From the IMG/VR virus record IMGVR_UViG_3300014497_000003, positions 1 to 49,146 of that record: a stretch of 49,146 nt of DNA; one strand, written 5' to 3'. The position numbers were made by a program, and so were the translations under genes. A model generated the notes under the pieces. It had not been told where the DNA came from. It searched no databases and was given only the letters and a program-made list of their open reading frames with translations. Shown here piece by piece: positions 15,649-22,531 of the stretch; position 1 is the stretch's first letter, and each line of letters opens with the position of its first letter. This stretch comes from a virus.

Positions 15649-16901
15649 TATTTGGCCTCCTGATCAGCTTGGTTCAAGCTATAGCCTTCGAACTCGTCTT
15701 TGCCGTTGGTAACTGGAGCGCCCGAAACGATGCCTGCTGCGGTTTGCACGCTAGCGAACATTGCGTCCAGAGCTTCACCGTTCAAGGCGTTTGCAACAAC
15801 TTCGCCGTGAACTTTGGCTACTGCGGCGCGCTTGTCTTTCAGGCCTGCTTCGGCGTTAGCCTTCAACGATTCCTGCAATGCATTGATGGTCACAGATTGA
15901 GCTTCCAGCTGAGCGTTGAACGCACCGCTAAGTTTCTCAGCCTGAGCATCAAGCATCGCTTGAAGTTCAACTTTGTCCATCTCTGAATCCTCGATAACAT
16001 TAGCCACGACTGGCTGTTTGGTTTTAGTACTGAAATATTCTACCATGGCTTTAAGGTGCGCCATGAGCGAGTTGGTTTTCACCTTGTAGCTAGTCTCAAC
16101 TACTACAGGTTTCGATTCTCCAGTAAGGATTGGATTGTCACCCTCATAGTGATAGTCGATGGTGTAAGTGCCTTCTGGCGTTACGTAGATCAGCGCACGA
16201 TCATCGAAGTCCTGCACGTATGCGTAACTGTCCGAAGTAGCAAACCGCTCTTTGACTGCCTCGCTCAGAATGGCAAGCTTCTCGCCGTATGAGTCGTCTA
16301 GGGCGTCTTCGTTGACGGCTGGAATCGCCGAGTTGATAACGAAGGTCTTGTTGACCATCATGCCAACGCCGTCTTCTGGAGTTGCAGCGCCAGTCTCACC
16401 AATGAGGATAGCGTCATGGTCGAATTGCATATTGCGCGCAATCCAGCCGTAGCCATCAGCGTTAGGAGTCATCTCACGATCAAGGAAAATTCCTGTCGAA
16501 GTATGGATTGGCTCTTGCTTGTCGATAGCCTCAAGCAATGCGCGCCCACTCTCTGAGTTCTTGGCGAACTCAACGTCAATCCACTTTTCAATGGCTACCC
16601 GATTGCCGACTCGCTGAACATTGCGATTCCAGGCGCCTACGTGATAAGCGTTGATCGCTTCAGGCTGTCGAGCGCTAACGTAATCACCATCGACCATTGG
16701 ATGCGACAGAGGCGCTAGAGTGCCTTCAAGCCCAGCATACGCCTTGTCGATCTCCTCCTTAGGATAGAGGCCGTTATTCATCACTACGCCATCAGGGAGC
16801 GTGAACGACGGCACGACGATATGCTCGCGACCGTTATGCTGCTCGCGACGGATTGAGGCAGCGTTAACCGCTACTCGGACGTTGACGCGGGTGTTTAACA
16901 T
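15648..16901 (-). CDS. Prohead protease-scaffold fusion (DUF2213)
   Basis: 417 residues. The N-terminal ~185 residues match DUF2213 (HIVVPSFTLPDGVVMNNGLY, LSHPMVDGDYVSA, IHTSTGIFLDREM, MQFDHDAILIGETGAATP). The C-terminal ~150 residues are Glu/Ala/Lys-rich coiled coil (MDKVELQAMLDAQAEKLS...) like a scaffold. An internal ATG before the coiled coil (MDKVELQ) could give a separate scaffold product. It begins 7 bases inside the upstream gene. Its job would be head shape control and cleavage of scaffold and capsid. Confidence 0.8.
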   Translation of the reverse strand: MLNTRVNVRVAVNAASIRREQHNGREHIVVPSFTLPDGVVMNNGLYPKEEIDKAYAGLEGTLAPLSHPMVDGDYVSARQPEAINAYHVGAWNRNVQRVGNRVAIEKWIDVEFAKNSESGRALLEAIDKQEPIHTSTGIFLDREMTPNADGYGWIARNMQFDHDAILIGETGAATPEDGVGMMVNKTFVINSAIPAVNEDALDDSYGEKLAILSEAVKERFATSDSYAYVQDFDDRALIYVTPEGTYTIDYHYEGDNPILTGESKPVVVETSYKVKTNSLMAHLKAMVEYFSTKTKQPVVANVIEDSEMDKVELQAMLDAQAEKLSGAFNAQLEAQSVTINALQESLKANAEAGLKDKRAAVAKVHGEVVANALNGEALDAMFASVQTAAGIVSGAPVTNGKDEFEGYSLNQADQEAK

Positions 16902-17104
16902 GTGATCACCGCCCCGCCAAAGGAGTCTTTAGGTAATAGCGCAGGACTTGCGATGTTCGGGCCGATGTAGCGATCAGGAGTTTTCTTCACGAAGCAGAGC
17001 TTCAGATGATCCTGAATAATTTGCCACTCTGATTCTGTAGGCATGCGACCGCCCGTGATCTCGTTGTAACCTTGCAGCCAATACGCAAACTGTTCTGTAT
17101 TCAC
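16895..17104 (-). CDS. Small conserved phage protein (TEQFxYWLQG type)
   Basis: 69 residues from a GTG start preceded by GGAGGG. The start VNTEQFAYWLQGYNEITGGR and WQIIQDHLKLCF define a small protein family very frequent in Pseudomonas and other phages near structural or early genes; its function is not known to me. It overlaps the protease gene by 7 bases and is first in the capsid unit. Confidence 0.7.
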   Translation of the reverse strand: MNTEQFAYWLQGYNEITGGRMPTESEWQIIQDHLKLCFVKKTPDRYIGPNIASPALLPKDSFGGAVITC

Positions 17105-17132
17105 AGGGCTAGCCCTCCAATAGATAGCCGAT

Positions 17133-17141
17133 AGTTTAACA
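17133..17141 (-). promoter_or_regulatory. Extended -10 promoter for the capsid operon
   Basis: TGTTAAACT on the minus strand, about 29 bases before the GTG at 17104, directly after the terminator at 17157-17186. No -35 consensus. Confidence 0.4.
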
Positions 17142-17156
17142 TGCCAAATTCCGGAC

Positions 17157-17186
17157 AAAAGAAAGCCCTCGGGTTAGGAGGGCTTT
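17157..17186. terminator. Bidirectional terminator
   Basis: AAAGCCCTC / GAGGGCTTT nine-bp stem (17162-17170, 17178-17186), loop of 7; on the minus strand followed by CTTTTG. It ends the 17203-18075 gene. Confidence 0.7.
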
Positions 17187-17202
17187 GGTGGATGGTTAGT
17201 GG

Positions 17203-18075
17203 TTATGGGCGACTGTGGAATTCGAACTGATTAGCAAGCCATCCGTTAGCGGCGCCTTTGTCGTCAAACAAAACACTGACTCGTCCGCAACCAAGAGTCT
17301 CGCCAACCGAAGTTACTGTGTATTGGCGGCCTTTTGTGAACTGATGATTATAGTCAACCTTGCAAGTCACAAGATCACCTTCCTTCCACTTGCGATAGTC
17401 TTCAATGCCAATCACGCGGCAATCATAATGCTGCATAGCCTTCTTGCTATCAGCCTGCATCATCAAACCTTCCGCATCCAGCAAATCAACATTCCGCTGA
17501 ATCTCGCGCTCGCAGTCTTCGATGATGGCTTGGCAGTGGATGATGGTATCCCGCCACTTGATCGGGCCGTCGATTTGGTCTGTCTTGGCCTCGATGAATT
17601 GCACGTCAACCTCTCCTTCTGAGCATTCGTCTGCGTAGATGTCCGTGTTTCCGGGGTAGACAGTCTCTTGATAGCCGCTTTCGTCTACTTCCTCCGCTTG
17701 TGGCTGGCTGATAATCCTATACTGCATCACATCGTCTTCTTGCTTTTGGTGATCCCACAGCAATGCGGCGCCGAAACATTCTCCAGTCTCGCCTCCACGG
17801 AACTTGTACTCTACGCGATCCATGTCAGCTACCGGCTGCTTACCACCCCGATGCCGCTTCCACTCGCCACCCTTCTGACGGTCGCGCTCGGCTTGCCATT
17901 GAGCGCGGGTTACGGTTACGCCTTCGGTTTCGTCTGCACGCTCGGATAGAAATATGCTTCCTGCTCGACCGCCGAAAAACACCTCGGTATCGCTGTCTGA
18001 TTGACAGCAGTAATCAGACACTCCGCCTTCAGGCCACGCGCTAATCTCTTTCGCCAACAATTCAACCAATTTCAT
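17203..18075 (-). CDS. Composite phage protein of unknown function
   Basis: 290 residues made of parts common in phage accessory proteins: MKLVELLAKEISAWPEG at the start, VTVTRAQWQAERDRQKGGEW (about 55-75), an acidic centre, a helical segment rich in Cys/Asp/Gln (about 180-215), and a C-terminal beta domain (YTVTSVGETLGCGRVSVLFD). GGAGGG precedes the ATG. It is transcribed from its own TTGACT promoter and ended by its own terminator, and so behaves as an early gene inside the late block. Confidence 0.65.
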   Translation of the reverse strand: MKLVELLAKEISAWPEGGVSDYCCQSDSDTEVFFGGRAGSIFLSERADETEGVTVTRAQWQAERDRQKGGEWKRHRGGKQPVADMDRVEYKFRGGETGECFGAALLWDHQKQEDDVMQYRIISQPQAEEVDESGYQETVYPGNTDIYADECSEGEVDVQFIEAKTDQIDGPIKWRDTIIHCQAIIEDCEREIQRNVDLLDAEGLMMQADSKKAMQHYDCRVIGIEDYRKWKEGDLVTCKVDYNHQFTKGRQYTVTSVGETLGCGRVSVLFDDKGAANGWLANQFEFHSRP

Positions 18076-18104
18076 TCGTCCAGCCCTCCATTTAAAGTAC
18101 GCAA

Positions 18105-18133
18105 ACCTTAGCCGTAACGCGGCATCAAGTCAA
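18105..18133 (-). promoter_or_regulatory. Promoter for the 17203-18075 gene
   Basis: On the minus strand TTGACT, 17-bp spacer, TAAGGT; the ATG follows about 30 bases later. It is divergent to the portal promoter. Confidence 0.55.
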
Positions 18134-18168
18134 TGCTAAAATAGGGGTAATTTACGAGGCCCTATTTT
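18134..18168 (+). promoter_or_regulatory. Portal promoter and inverted repeat
   Basis: TGCTAAAAT (18134-18142) is an extended -10. A perfect 9-bp inverted repeat, AAAATAGGG (18138-18146) and CCCTATTTT (18160-18168), runs from this -10 to the base before the portal ATG. GAGG, the ribosome site, lies between the arms. As DNA it is a candidate operator; as RNA from an upstream start it would place the ribosome site in a loop. Confidence 0.5.
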
Positions 18169-19539
18169 ATGACTGTGAAACGCACGCCTGCACTAGATTT
18201 GGCGCTGAACTCGGCATTGAGCGAGCGTCAGGCTGTGATGAGCCGCCAGTCTCTGCTGATGGGCGGGATTGACAATAAGCGTCCTGATGCATGGTGCAGC
18301 TACGGCTACAAGGATGCTCTCTGCTTCAATGACTACTATCGCCTTTTTGAGCGCGGCGGCATTGCTCACGGCGCGGTAATGACGCTGAATGAGAACTGCT
18401 GGTCGACTGATCCAGAGGTTATCGAAGGCGACGAGGAAGATCGCGCCGAGGCTCCGACCGCATGGGAAAAGCAATTCAAGAAGCTGGCCAAGCGCCTGAA
18501 GCTGTGGGAGAAGTTCCGTGATGCCGATATGCGCCGTTTGGTTGGGCGATACTCGTGCATCCTCCTGCAATTCAAGGATTCTAAAGACTGGGATCAGCCA
18601 GTAGGCACGGCATCAGAGAAGCAACTGATTAATCTAATCCCTGCATGGGAAGCGCAAATATGGGTGTCAGCTTGGTACGACGACCCTAAAGATGTGAACT
18701 TCGGCAAGCCAAAGACGTTCATCTACACCGAAAACGCGCTAAACACGAACAAAGATGGCGAGCCGGGACGGATCATCACTGTTCACCCTGATCGCGTCGT
18801 AGTCATTGGCGATATCCGCAACGGTATCCCCTTCCTGCAAGCCGGCTTCAACGACTGCGTGAATATGGAGAAGGTGCTGGGCGGTTCGGGCGAATCGTTC
18901 TTGAAGAACGCTAGCAGGCAATTGGCGATCAATTTCGATAAGGAAGTTGACCTAGACGCTATCGCTCGTGCGCACGGCGTGGCTACAGGCGAGCTGCAAG
19001 AGATCTTCGACGAAGTAACGCGCGGCATGAACCGTGGGCAGGATCAGACGGTAATCACCAAGGGCGCCACTGTAACGCCTCTGGTGGCTAACGTCCCCGA
19101 TCCAATCCCGGCGTTTGATGTATCCCTGCAATCCTTCTGCGCATCTATCCGCATCCCGTCCAAGATCATCGTCGGCAATCAGACTGGCGAGCGTGCATCT
19201 ACTGAAGACCAGAAGACGTTTAACAAGCGCTGCCAGGGTCGCCGGGTTAGCGTGTTGTCGTCTGACATCGAAGCGCTGGTAGATCATCTGATGCGCCTTG
19301 GCGTTCTGCTTACTGTTGAATCGTCTGTTTGCTGGGATGATTTGACCGAATCCAGCAAAGACGAAAAGATCAGCATTGTCGTCAAGATGGCAGACGTTAA
19401 CGCTAAGATGCTCTCTAGTGGCCAGCCAATCTTTACTGCTGAAGAGATGCGCGAGGTGGCGGGGCTGGAGAATGATGTAGAGCTTCCGCCTCTTCCAGAT
19501 GTGACTCCACCTCCAGATCCTACCGCAGTCGTACAATAA
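18169..19539 (+). CDS. Portal protein (DUF1073 family)
   Basis: 456 residues. Diagnostic segments are MGGIDNKRPDAWCSYGYKD, DADMRRLVGRYSCILLQFKD, MEKVLGGSGESFLKNASRQL, GNQTGERASTEDQKTFNKR, and the Pro-rich end. It forms the dodecameric DNA gate of the head. It is encoded on the plus strand, although terminase, MuF neighbour genes and capsid would normally run the same way; terminase and capsid here run on the minus strand. It has its own promoter and a following terminator. Confidence 0.85.
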   Translation: MTVKRTPALDLALNSALSERQAVMSRQSLLMGGIDNKRPDAWCSYGYKDALCFNDYYRLFERGGIAHGAVMTLNENCWSTDPEVIEGDEEDRAEAPTAWEKQFKKLAKRLKLWEKFRDADMRRLVGRYSCILLQFKDSKDWDQPVGTASEKQLINLIPAWEAQIWVSAWYDDPKDVNFGKPKTFIYTENALNTNKDGEPGRIITVHPDRVVVIGDIRNGIPFLQAGFNDCVNMEKVLGGSGESFLKNASRQLAINFDKEVDLDAIARAHGVATGELQEIFDEVTRGMNRGQDQTVITKGATVTPLVANVPDPIPAFDVSLQSFCASIRIPSKIIVGNQTGERASTEDQKTFNKRCQGRRVSVLSSDIEALVDHLMRLGVLLTVESSVCWDDLTESSKDEKISIVVKMADVNAKMLSSGQPIFTAEEMREVAGLENDVELPPLPDVTPPPDPTAVVQ

Positions 19540-19543
19540 GTAA

Positions 19544-19570
19544 AACGGGCCTTAATTGGCCCGTTCTTCT
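19544..19570. terminator. Bidirectional terminator between portal and GIY-YIG genes
   Basis: AACGGGCC / GGCCCGTT eight-bp stem (19544-19551, 19558-19565). It follows the portal stop on the plus strand and overlaps the end of the minus-strand endonuclease gene. Confidence 0.7.
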
Positions 19571-20265
19571 ATATATTCCGAAACCGAAATATTCTTCATT
19601 ATCCATTCCGTGCATCCGTCGAACCCTTCCATGTTTGCGCTTTCGAATCTCTTGTGAGCCTCAATCTCTATCTCGTGAGCCTTGGACCCATGCATTTGCA
19701 GCAACTTGCCGACAGTGAATTTAAATGGAGTTGCGCGTCTTAGCTGAGAGAATCTTTGCTTTGGATGATTTGTGATGCCTATCTTGTAAAACCATCCACA
19801 CTCAGATTCTAGGAGATATAAGAATCCATCAATCGTCCTATTGAATCCGTTCCTAACGCATGCCTGACACCGCTCCTTGGAATTAAGGAATTTGTCTAGA
19901 TTCTTTATGTACTCACCATGAGTCTCGCATATAAGAGCGATTCGACTGCTAGATTTTCTCGTGTCATCAATCCATCGTGAAAACTTTATTCCCTCTGAGC
20001 CGCAGGCATCCTTAACCTTTTGCTCTACCTGCTCTCTTGTTGGGTGTATCAGCTTTTCAAGATTGACTCTTGCACACCTGGGGCATCCGCGATTCATCAA
20101 GAAGTGATTAATGTCTGTTGTGATCCATATTCCATGATCAGCGCACTCTAGTACACACTTTGTTTTGCTGCCAAGCCAATCGCCATCAAAGCCATGAAAT
20201 ACATAGCCTCTTTCTGGCGAAATAGCTTTCATTCTGTCAAATTGCTGATTATAAGATAGACGCAT
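19552..20265 (-). CDS. GIY-YIG homing-type endonuclease with zinc-ribbon repeats
   Basis: 237 residues. Two zinc-ribbon repeats (about residues 36-65: CADHGIWITTDINHFLMNRG then CPRC; about 110-137: CETHGEYIKNLDKF then CQAC) precede the GIY-YIG core (GFLYLLESECGWFYKIGIT, KQRFSQLRRATPF) and a C-terminal FDGCTEWIM. It is a paralogue of the 8347-9258 gene with one repeat fewer. It is placed between portal and MuF, reading against both. Expression should depend on the structured leader at 20272-20356. Confidence 0.8.
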   Translation of the reverse strand: MRLSYNQQFDRMKAISPERGYVFHGFDGDWLGSKTKCVLECADHGIWITTDINHFLMNRGCPRCARVNLEKLIHPTREQVEQKVKDACGSEGIKFSRWIDDTRKSSSRIALICETHGEYIKNLDKFLNSKERCQACVRNGFNRTIDGFLYLLESECGWFYKIGITNHPKQRFSQLRRATPFKFTVGKLLQMHGSKAHEIEIEAHKRFESANMEGFDGCTEWIMKNISVSEYIEERAN

Positions 20266-20271
20266 GCCGCT

Positions 20272-20356
20272 CTCATCAAGAGGTCATCGAAAGGATATGC
20301 GACAGTCACTGATGAGGTGATTTTCGGGTGGCCGCCCTAGTCGCATTGCCATTGTA
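20272..20356 (-). promoter_or_regulatory. Conserved pseudoknot leader of the GIY-YIG gene (copy 3)
   Basis: On the minus strand: -10 TACAAT (20356-20351), then TGCGAC (20345-20340) pairing with GTCGCA (20303-20298). Inside are a GGG/CCC hairpin (20337-20335, 20328-20326) and a TCAC/GTGA hairpin whose loop CTCATCA (20316-20310) is complementary over all 7 bases to TGATGAG (20278-20272). That last strand lies 6 bases before the ATG at 20265. It is homologous to the leaders at 40835 and 43438. Confidence 0.75.
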
Positions 20357-20360
20357 CAAT
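20351..20360 (+). promoter_or_regulatory. Palindromic -10 ATTGTACAAT, shared by MuF and GIY-YIG units
   Basis: ATTGTACAAT is a perfect palindrome, giving TACAAT in both directions. On the plus strand it lies 27 bases before the MuF ATG. The same ten bases occur at 43438-43447 before the HNH leader. Confidence 0.4.
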
Positions 20361-20386
20361 ACAGCTACTGAAAAAGGTGCTTATAA

Positions 20387-21292
20387 ATGCCAGGTCAACC
20401 GATTCTGCCTAGAACGCTCGACGATCCCACCATGCAAGACAGTCGCGAGAGGAAATTCATCCGCGACTTTGACCGCCGTGTTGCTGCTGTTGGTAAGGAG
20501 GTTCTGCGGATTCTGCGCGAACAGAACTACACAGTCGTCACTGTAAACGCCATGCAGAACAATTCCACCAGCTACCAGTTCGAGCTTGACCAGGCTATCT
20601 TGCTTGGCATCAATAGCGAGATTGAGCGCATTGCAGAACTGATCTTGCTGGAAGGTGGAGAGCAGGAGCTGTGGAGCATGCGTGCGTATGTCGAGCCGGC
20701 ATACATTCAAGGCACGGCTGTTCAAGCGGCTAACCTGACTGTGCAGAGCGAGTTGTATGCACTGAGCAAGCCTTCGCTCGATGCAATCCTATTCAGCCCT
20801 CCATACCGTAAGCGCATTGGTCTTCTGCGTGCGCGTGAGTTCGAGCTTATGAAGGGATTCACTGCACAGGCTAAGACAGACCTAGCAGGCGCTCTTACTC
20901 GGGGAATGGTAGCCGGCCTTAACCCTAGGGACATTGCCAAAGACATTGCCGCTAGCACTGGAGTAAACCAGCGTCGAGGTGAGAGAATCGCACGCACCGA
21001 GGTTGGCAATGCCTTCCGTCAAGCAAGGATGGATGAGGCTGAGACTGCTAGTATTGATCTAGGCATCAAGACGCTTGAACTCCACTTGAGCGCATTGTCG
21101 CCAACCACCAGACCTAATCACCGCGCTCGTCACGGAACCTTGCACTCTGTAGCAGATCAGCGCGCATGGTGGGCTGAGTCAGGCCAAAGTATCAACTGCA
21201 AGTGCTCGACCGTATCTGTACTTGTTGACGACAAAGGAAACCCACTCTCCCCCGGAATCATCGAGCGAGCCAAGCGCAAACTTGACAAATGA
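20387..21292 (+). CDS. MuF-like minor head protein (SPP1 gp7 family)
   Basis: 301 residues. The Phage_Mu_F domain is at about 155-285: GMVAGLNPRDIAKDIAAS, RRGERIARTEVGNAFRQARM, PNHRARHG, and INCKCSTVSVLVD with paired Cys near the end. Members bind the portal and enter the head with the DNA. On the plus strand with the portal but separated from it by the inverted endonuclease gene; a hairpin element and a terminator follow. Confidence 0.85.
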   Translation: MPGQPILPRTLDDPTMQDSRERKFIRDFDRRVAAVGKEVLRILREQNYTVVTVNAMQNNSTSYQFELDQAILLGINSEIERIAELILLEGGEQELWSMRAYVEPAYIQGTAVQAANLTVQSELYALSKPSLDAILFSPPYRKRIGLLRAREFELMKGFTAQAKTDLAGALTRGMVAGLNPRDIAKDIAASTGVNQRRGERIARTEVGNAFRQARMDEAETASIDLGIKTLELHLSALSPTTRPNHRARHGTLHSVADQRAWWAESGQSINCKCSTVSVLVDDKGNPLSPGIIERAKRKLDK

Positions 21293-21293
21293 A

Positions 21294-21355
21294 AAAACAC
21301 CAAATCTTAAATGTCCACGGTTTATGGATCGTGGACAGATGGGAAATGGTGTTTT
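21294..21355 (+). ncRNA. Nested stem-loop after the MuF stop
   Basis: Outer stem AAAACACCA (21294-21302) with TGGTGTTTT (21347-21355), 9 bp; inner stem GTCCACG (21313-21319) with CGTGGAC (21330-21336), 7 bp. It starts one base after the stop codon. It may be a 3' protective or termination structure; a second, ordinary terminator follows at 21369. Confidence 0.5.
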
Positions 21356-21368
21356 AGATAAAGTCAAG

Positions 21369-21390
21369 GCCCTTGTTTAGAGGGCTTTTT
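21369..21390 (+). terminator. Terminator of the MuF unit
   Basis: GCCCT / AGGGC stem followed by TTTTTGTTTT on the plus strand. Confidence 0.75.
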
Positions 21391-21393
21391 GTT

Positions 21394-21558
21394 TTACTGC
21401 CAGATCTGGATGATTAGTCCGATAAATATTCCAAGAAATGAAAAGCATCCAACTGTTGCCATGATCGTGTATAGAGCCGACTCCTTCTTATTGTGCGGCG
21501 ACAAAAAGAAGCATAGCATCAGAACCATGAATGAAGTTGCCGCAATCTGCCAACCCAT
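21394..21558 (-). CDS. Small two-helix membrane protein, 54 residues
   Basis: MGWQIAATSFMVLMLCFFLS, a short polar turn (PHNKKESALY), then a second hydrophobic segment ending GIFIGLIIQIWQ. Two transmembrane helices in a hairpin. The start shares its A with the previous stop (TGATG), and GGAGG lies upstream. The topology is holin- or antiholin-like, but the gene is not in a lysis cassette; function unknown. Confidence 0.6.
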   Translation of the reverse strand: MGWQIAATSFMVLMLCFFLSPHNKKESALYTIMATVGCFSFLGIFIGLIIQIWQ

Positions 21559-22112
21559 CAAACCACCTCCCGCTTAAACCCAGCATCAACCAGTTTCGCC
21601 GCAGTTACTCGGCAATCAATCCCGACGACATCCATGATTTCGCGGATTGCGGTTTCGCGTTGTTCAGCGGCTAGTTGTTCTGCGGTGTTTGATGGACGAA
21701 GACATCCCTCGGTAATAGTCCCGGTGAAGTTTTCATCGACAACACAGATGACGCAGACAGGTCCAGTAGCGCCGCAAAAGATCGCATGTCCGCCAACTTC
21801 TACCTTTGTTCCAGCTTCAAACCAGTCAGAAGTTTCAGAACCCGCAAGCAGAACGCTTTCGGAAAGCTCGCACACAGTGCCGACTGGCGGCAACCCATCT
21901 TGCGGGCCTGACCATGTAGCTGGCTTTGGTCGCGCAGTAAGTTCACCGGGCTCACTGTATTCCTCAAGAAGGTATCCGATACTGCGCCACTTACCCTCTG
22001 AATAGGTATGAGCAATACCGACGGAGCCAATAACGTCAAACTTGAAAAACTTACCGGTTCGATTAAAATGCGTAGCCCCTTCCGGCGCCAAACTCCAATC
22101 AACCTTACTCAT
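21558..22112 (-). CDS. Phage accessory protein with GLPPVGTVCE domain
   Basis: 184 residues. N-terminal SLAPEGATHFNRTGKFF module, then the WSGPQDGLPPVGTVCELSE domain (about 68-150) and a helical end with EQLAAEQRETAIREIM. The same GLPPVGTVCE...RTPEQIAAEEREKAI arrangement occurs in 32814-33284, so the two are paralogues in that part. Role unknown. Translationally coupled to the gene before and the membrane protein after. Confidence 0.65.
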   Translation of the reverse strand: MSKVDWSLAPEGATHFNRTGKFFKFDVIGSVGIAHTYSEGKWRSIGYLLEEYSEPGELTARPKPATWSGPQDGLPPVGTVCELSESVLLAGSETSDWFEAGTKVEVGGHAIFCGATGPVCVICVVDENFTGTITEGCLRPSNTAEQLAAEQRETAIREIMDVVGIDCRVTAAKLVDAGFKREVV

Positions 22113-22408
22113 AACTTAACCCCGTCCGCGTCGAATTGTGGGTGGTGTTTCTTCAGCTCAGCGATGAATTCTGCTGCTGGCTTATCAAAGTATTCAGCGT
22201 CGAATGACTCGCTTTCGAAGTAAGCCTGCATCTTCGGATAGTAAATCCACTGCCAATCGTCGGCATCGCTGATCTCTGCCGGCGAAATTCGAATCTGAAC
22301 GCCGAAAGAATTCACCTCAGCGTGCACAGATACCCTTCCTTCCGCATTCACGTCACACGCAAGATTCATGATCTCGCTAACCACTTCTCGTTCTTTAACC
22401 GTCGCCAT
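22109..22408 (-). CDS. Unknown phage protein, 99 residues
   Basis: Acidic alpha/beta protein (MATVKEREVVSEIMNLACDV..., AYFESESFDAEYFDK). GGAGG stands ahead of the ATG. First gene of a three-gene unit read from the TTGACG promoter at 22439-22467. Confidence 0.6.
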   Translation of the reverse strand: MATVKEREVVSEIMNLACDVNAEGRVSVHAEVNSFGVQIRISPAEISDADDWQWIYYPKMQAYFESESFDAEYFDKPAAEFIAELKKHHPQFDADGVKL

Positions 22409-22438
22409 CTTTACCGCCTCCGTTTCAGTTGTGAGCTG

Positions 22439-22467
22439 ATTATTGAATTTATTCGGCTCGCCGTCAA
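22439..22467 (-). promoter_or_regulatory. Promoter for the 22408-21394 unit
   Basis: On the minus strand TTGACG (22467-22462), 17-bp spacer, AATAAT (22444-22439). The upstream palindrome at 22466-22487 overlaps the first bases of the -35. Confidence 0.6.
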
Positions 22468-22487
22468 CTGTTTTCCGGAGAACAGTT
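22466..22487. repeat. Dispersed palindrome, site a
   Basis: Core CTGTTTTCCGGAGAACAG with one mismatch between half-sites, flanked by AA and TT. It abuts a TTGACG -35, a typical place for repressor or activator binding. Confidence 0.6.
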
Positions 22488-22491
22488 ATTT

Positions 22492-22522
22492 CGCACGGTA
22501 ACAGGCTGGGTGATACCGTGCG
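22492..22522 (-). terminator. Stem-loop after the large terminase gene
   Basis: CGCACGGTA / TACCGTGCG perfect 9-bp stem with a 13-base loop, ten bases after the terminase stop. No T-run follows, so it may pause or protect rather than terminate on its own. Confidence 0.5.
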
Positions 22523-22531
22523 GGGATGGTG

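Noticed and set aside
21389-21577. 62-codon plus-strand frame after the MuF terminator
   Set aside because: The minus strand encodes a coupled two-helix membrane protein with a strong ribosome site here.
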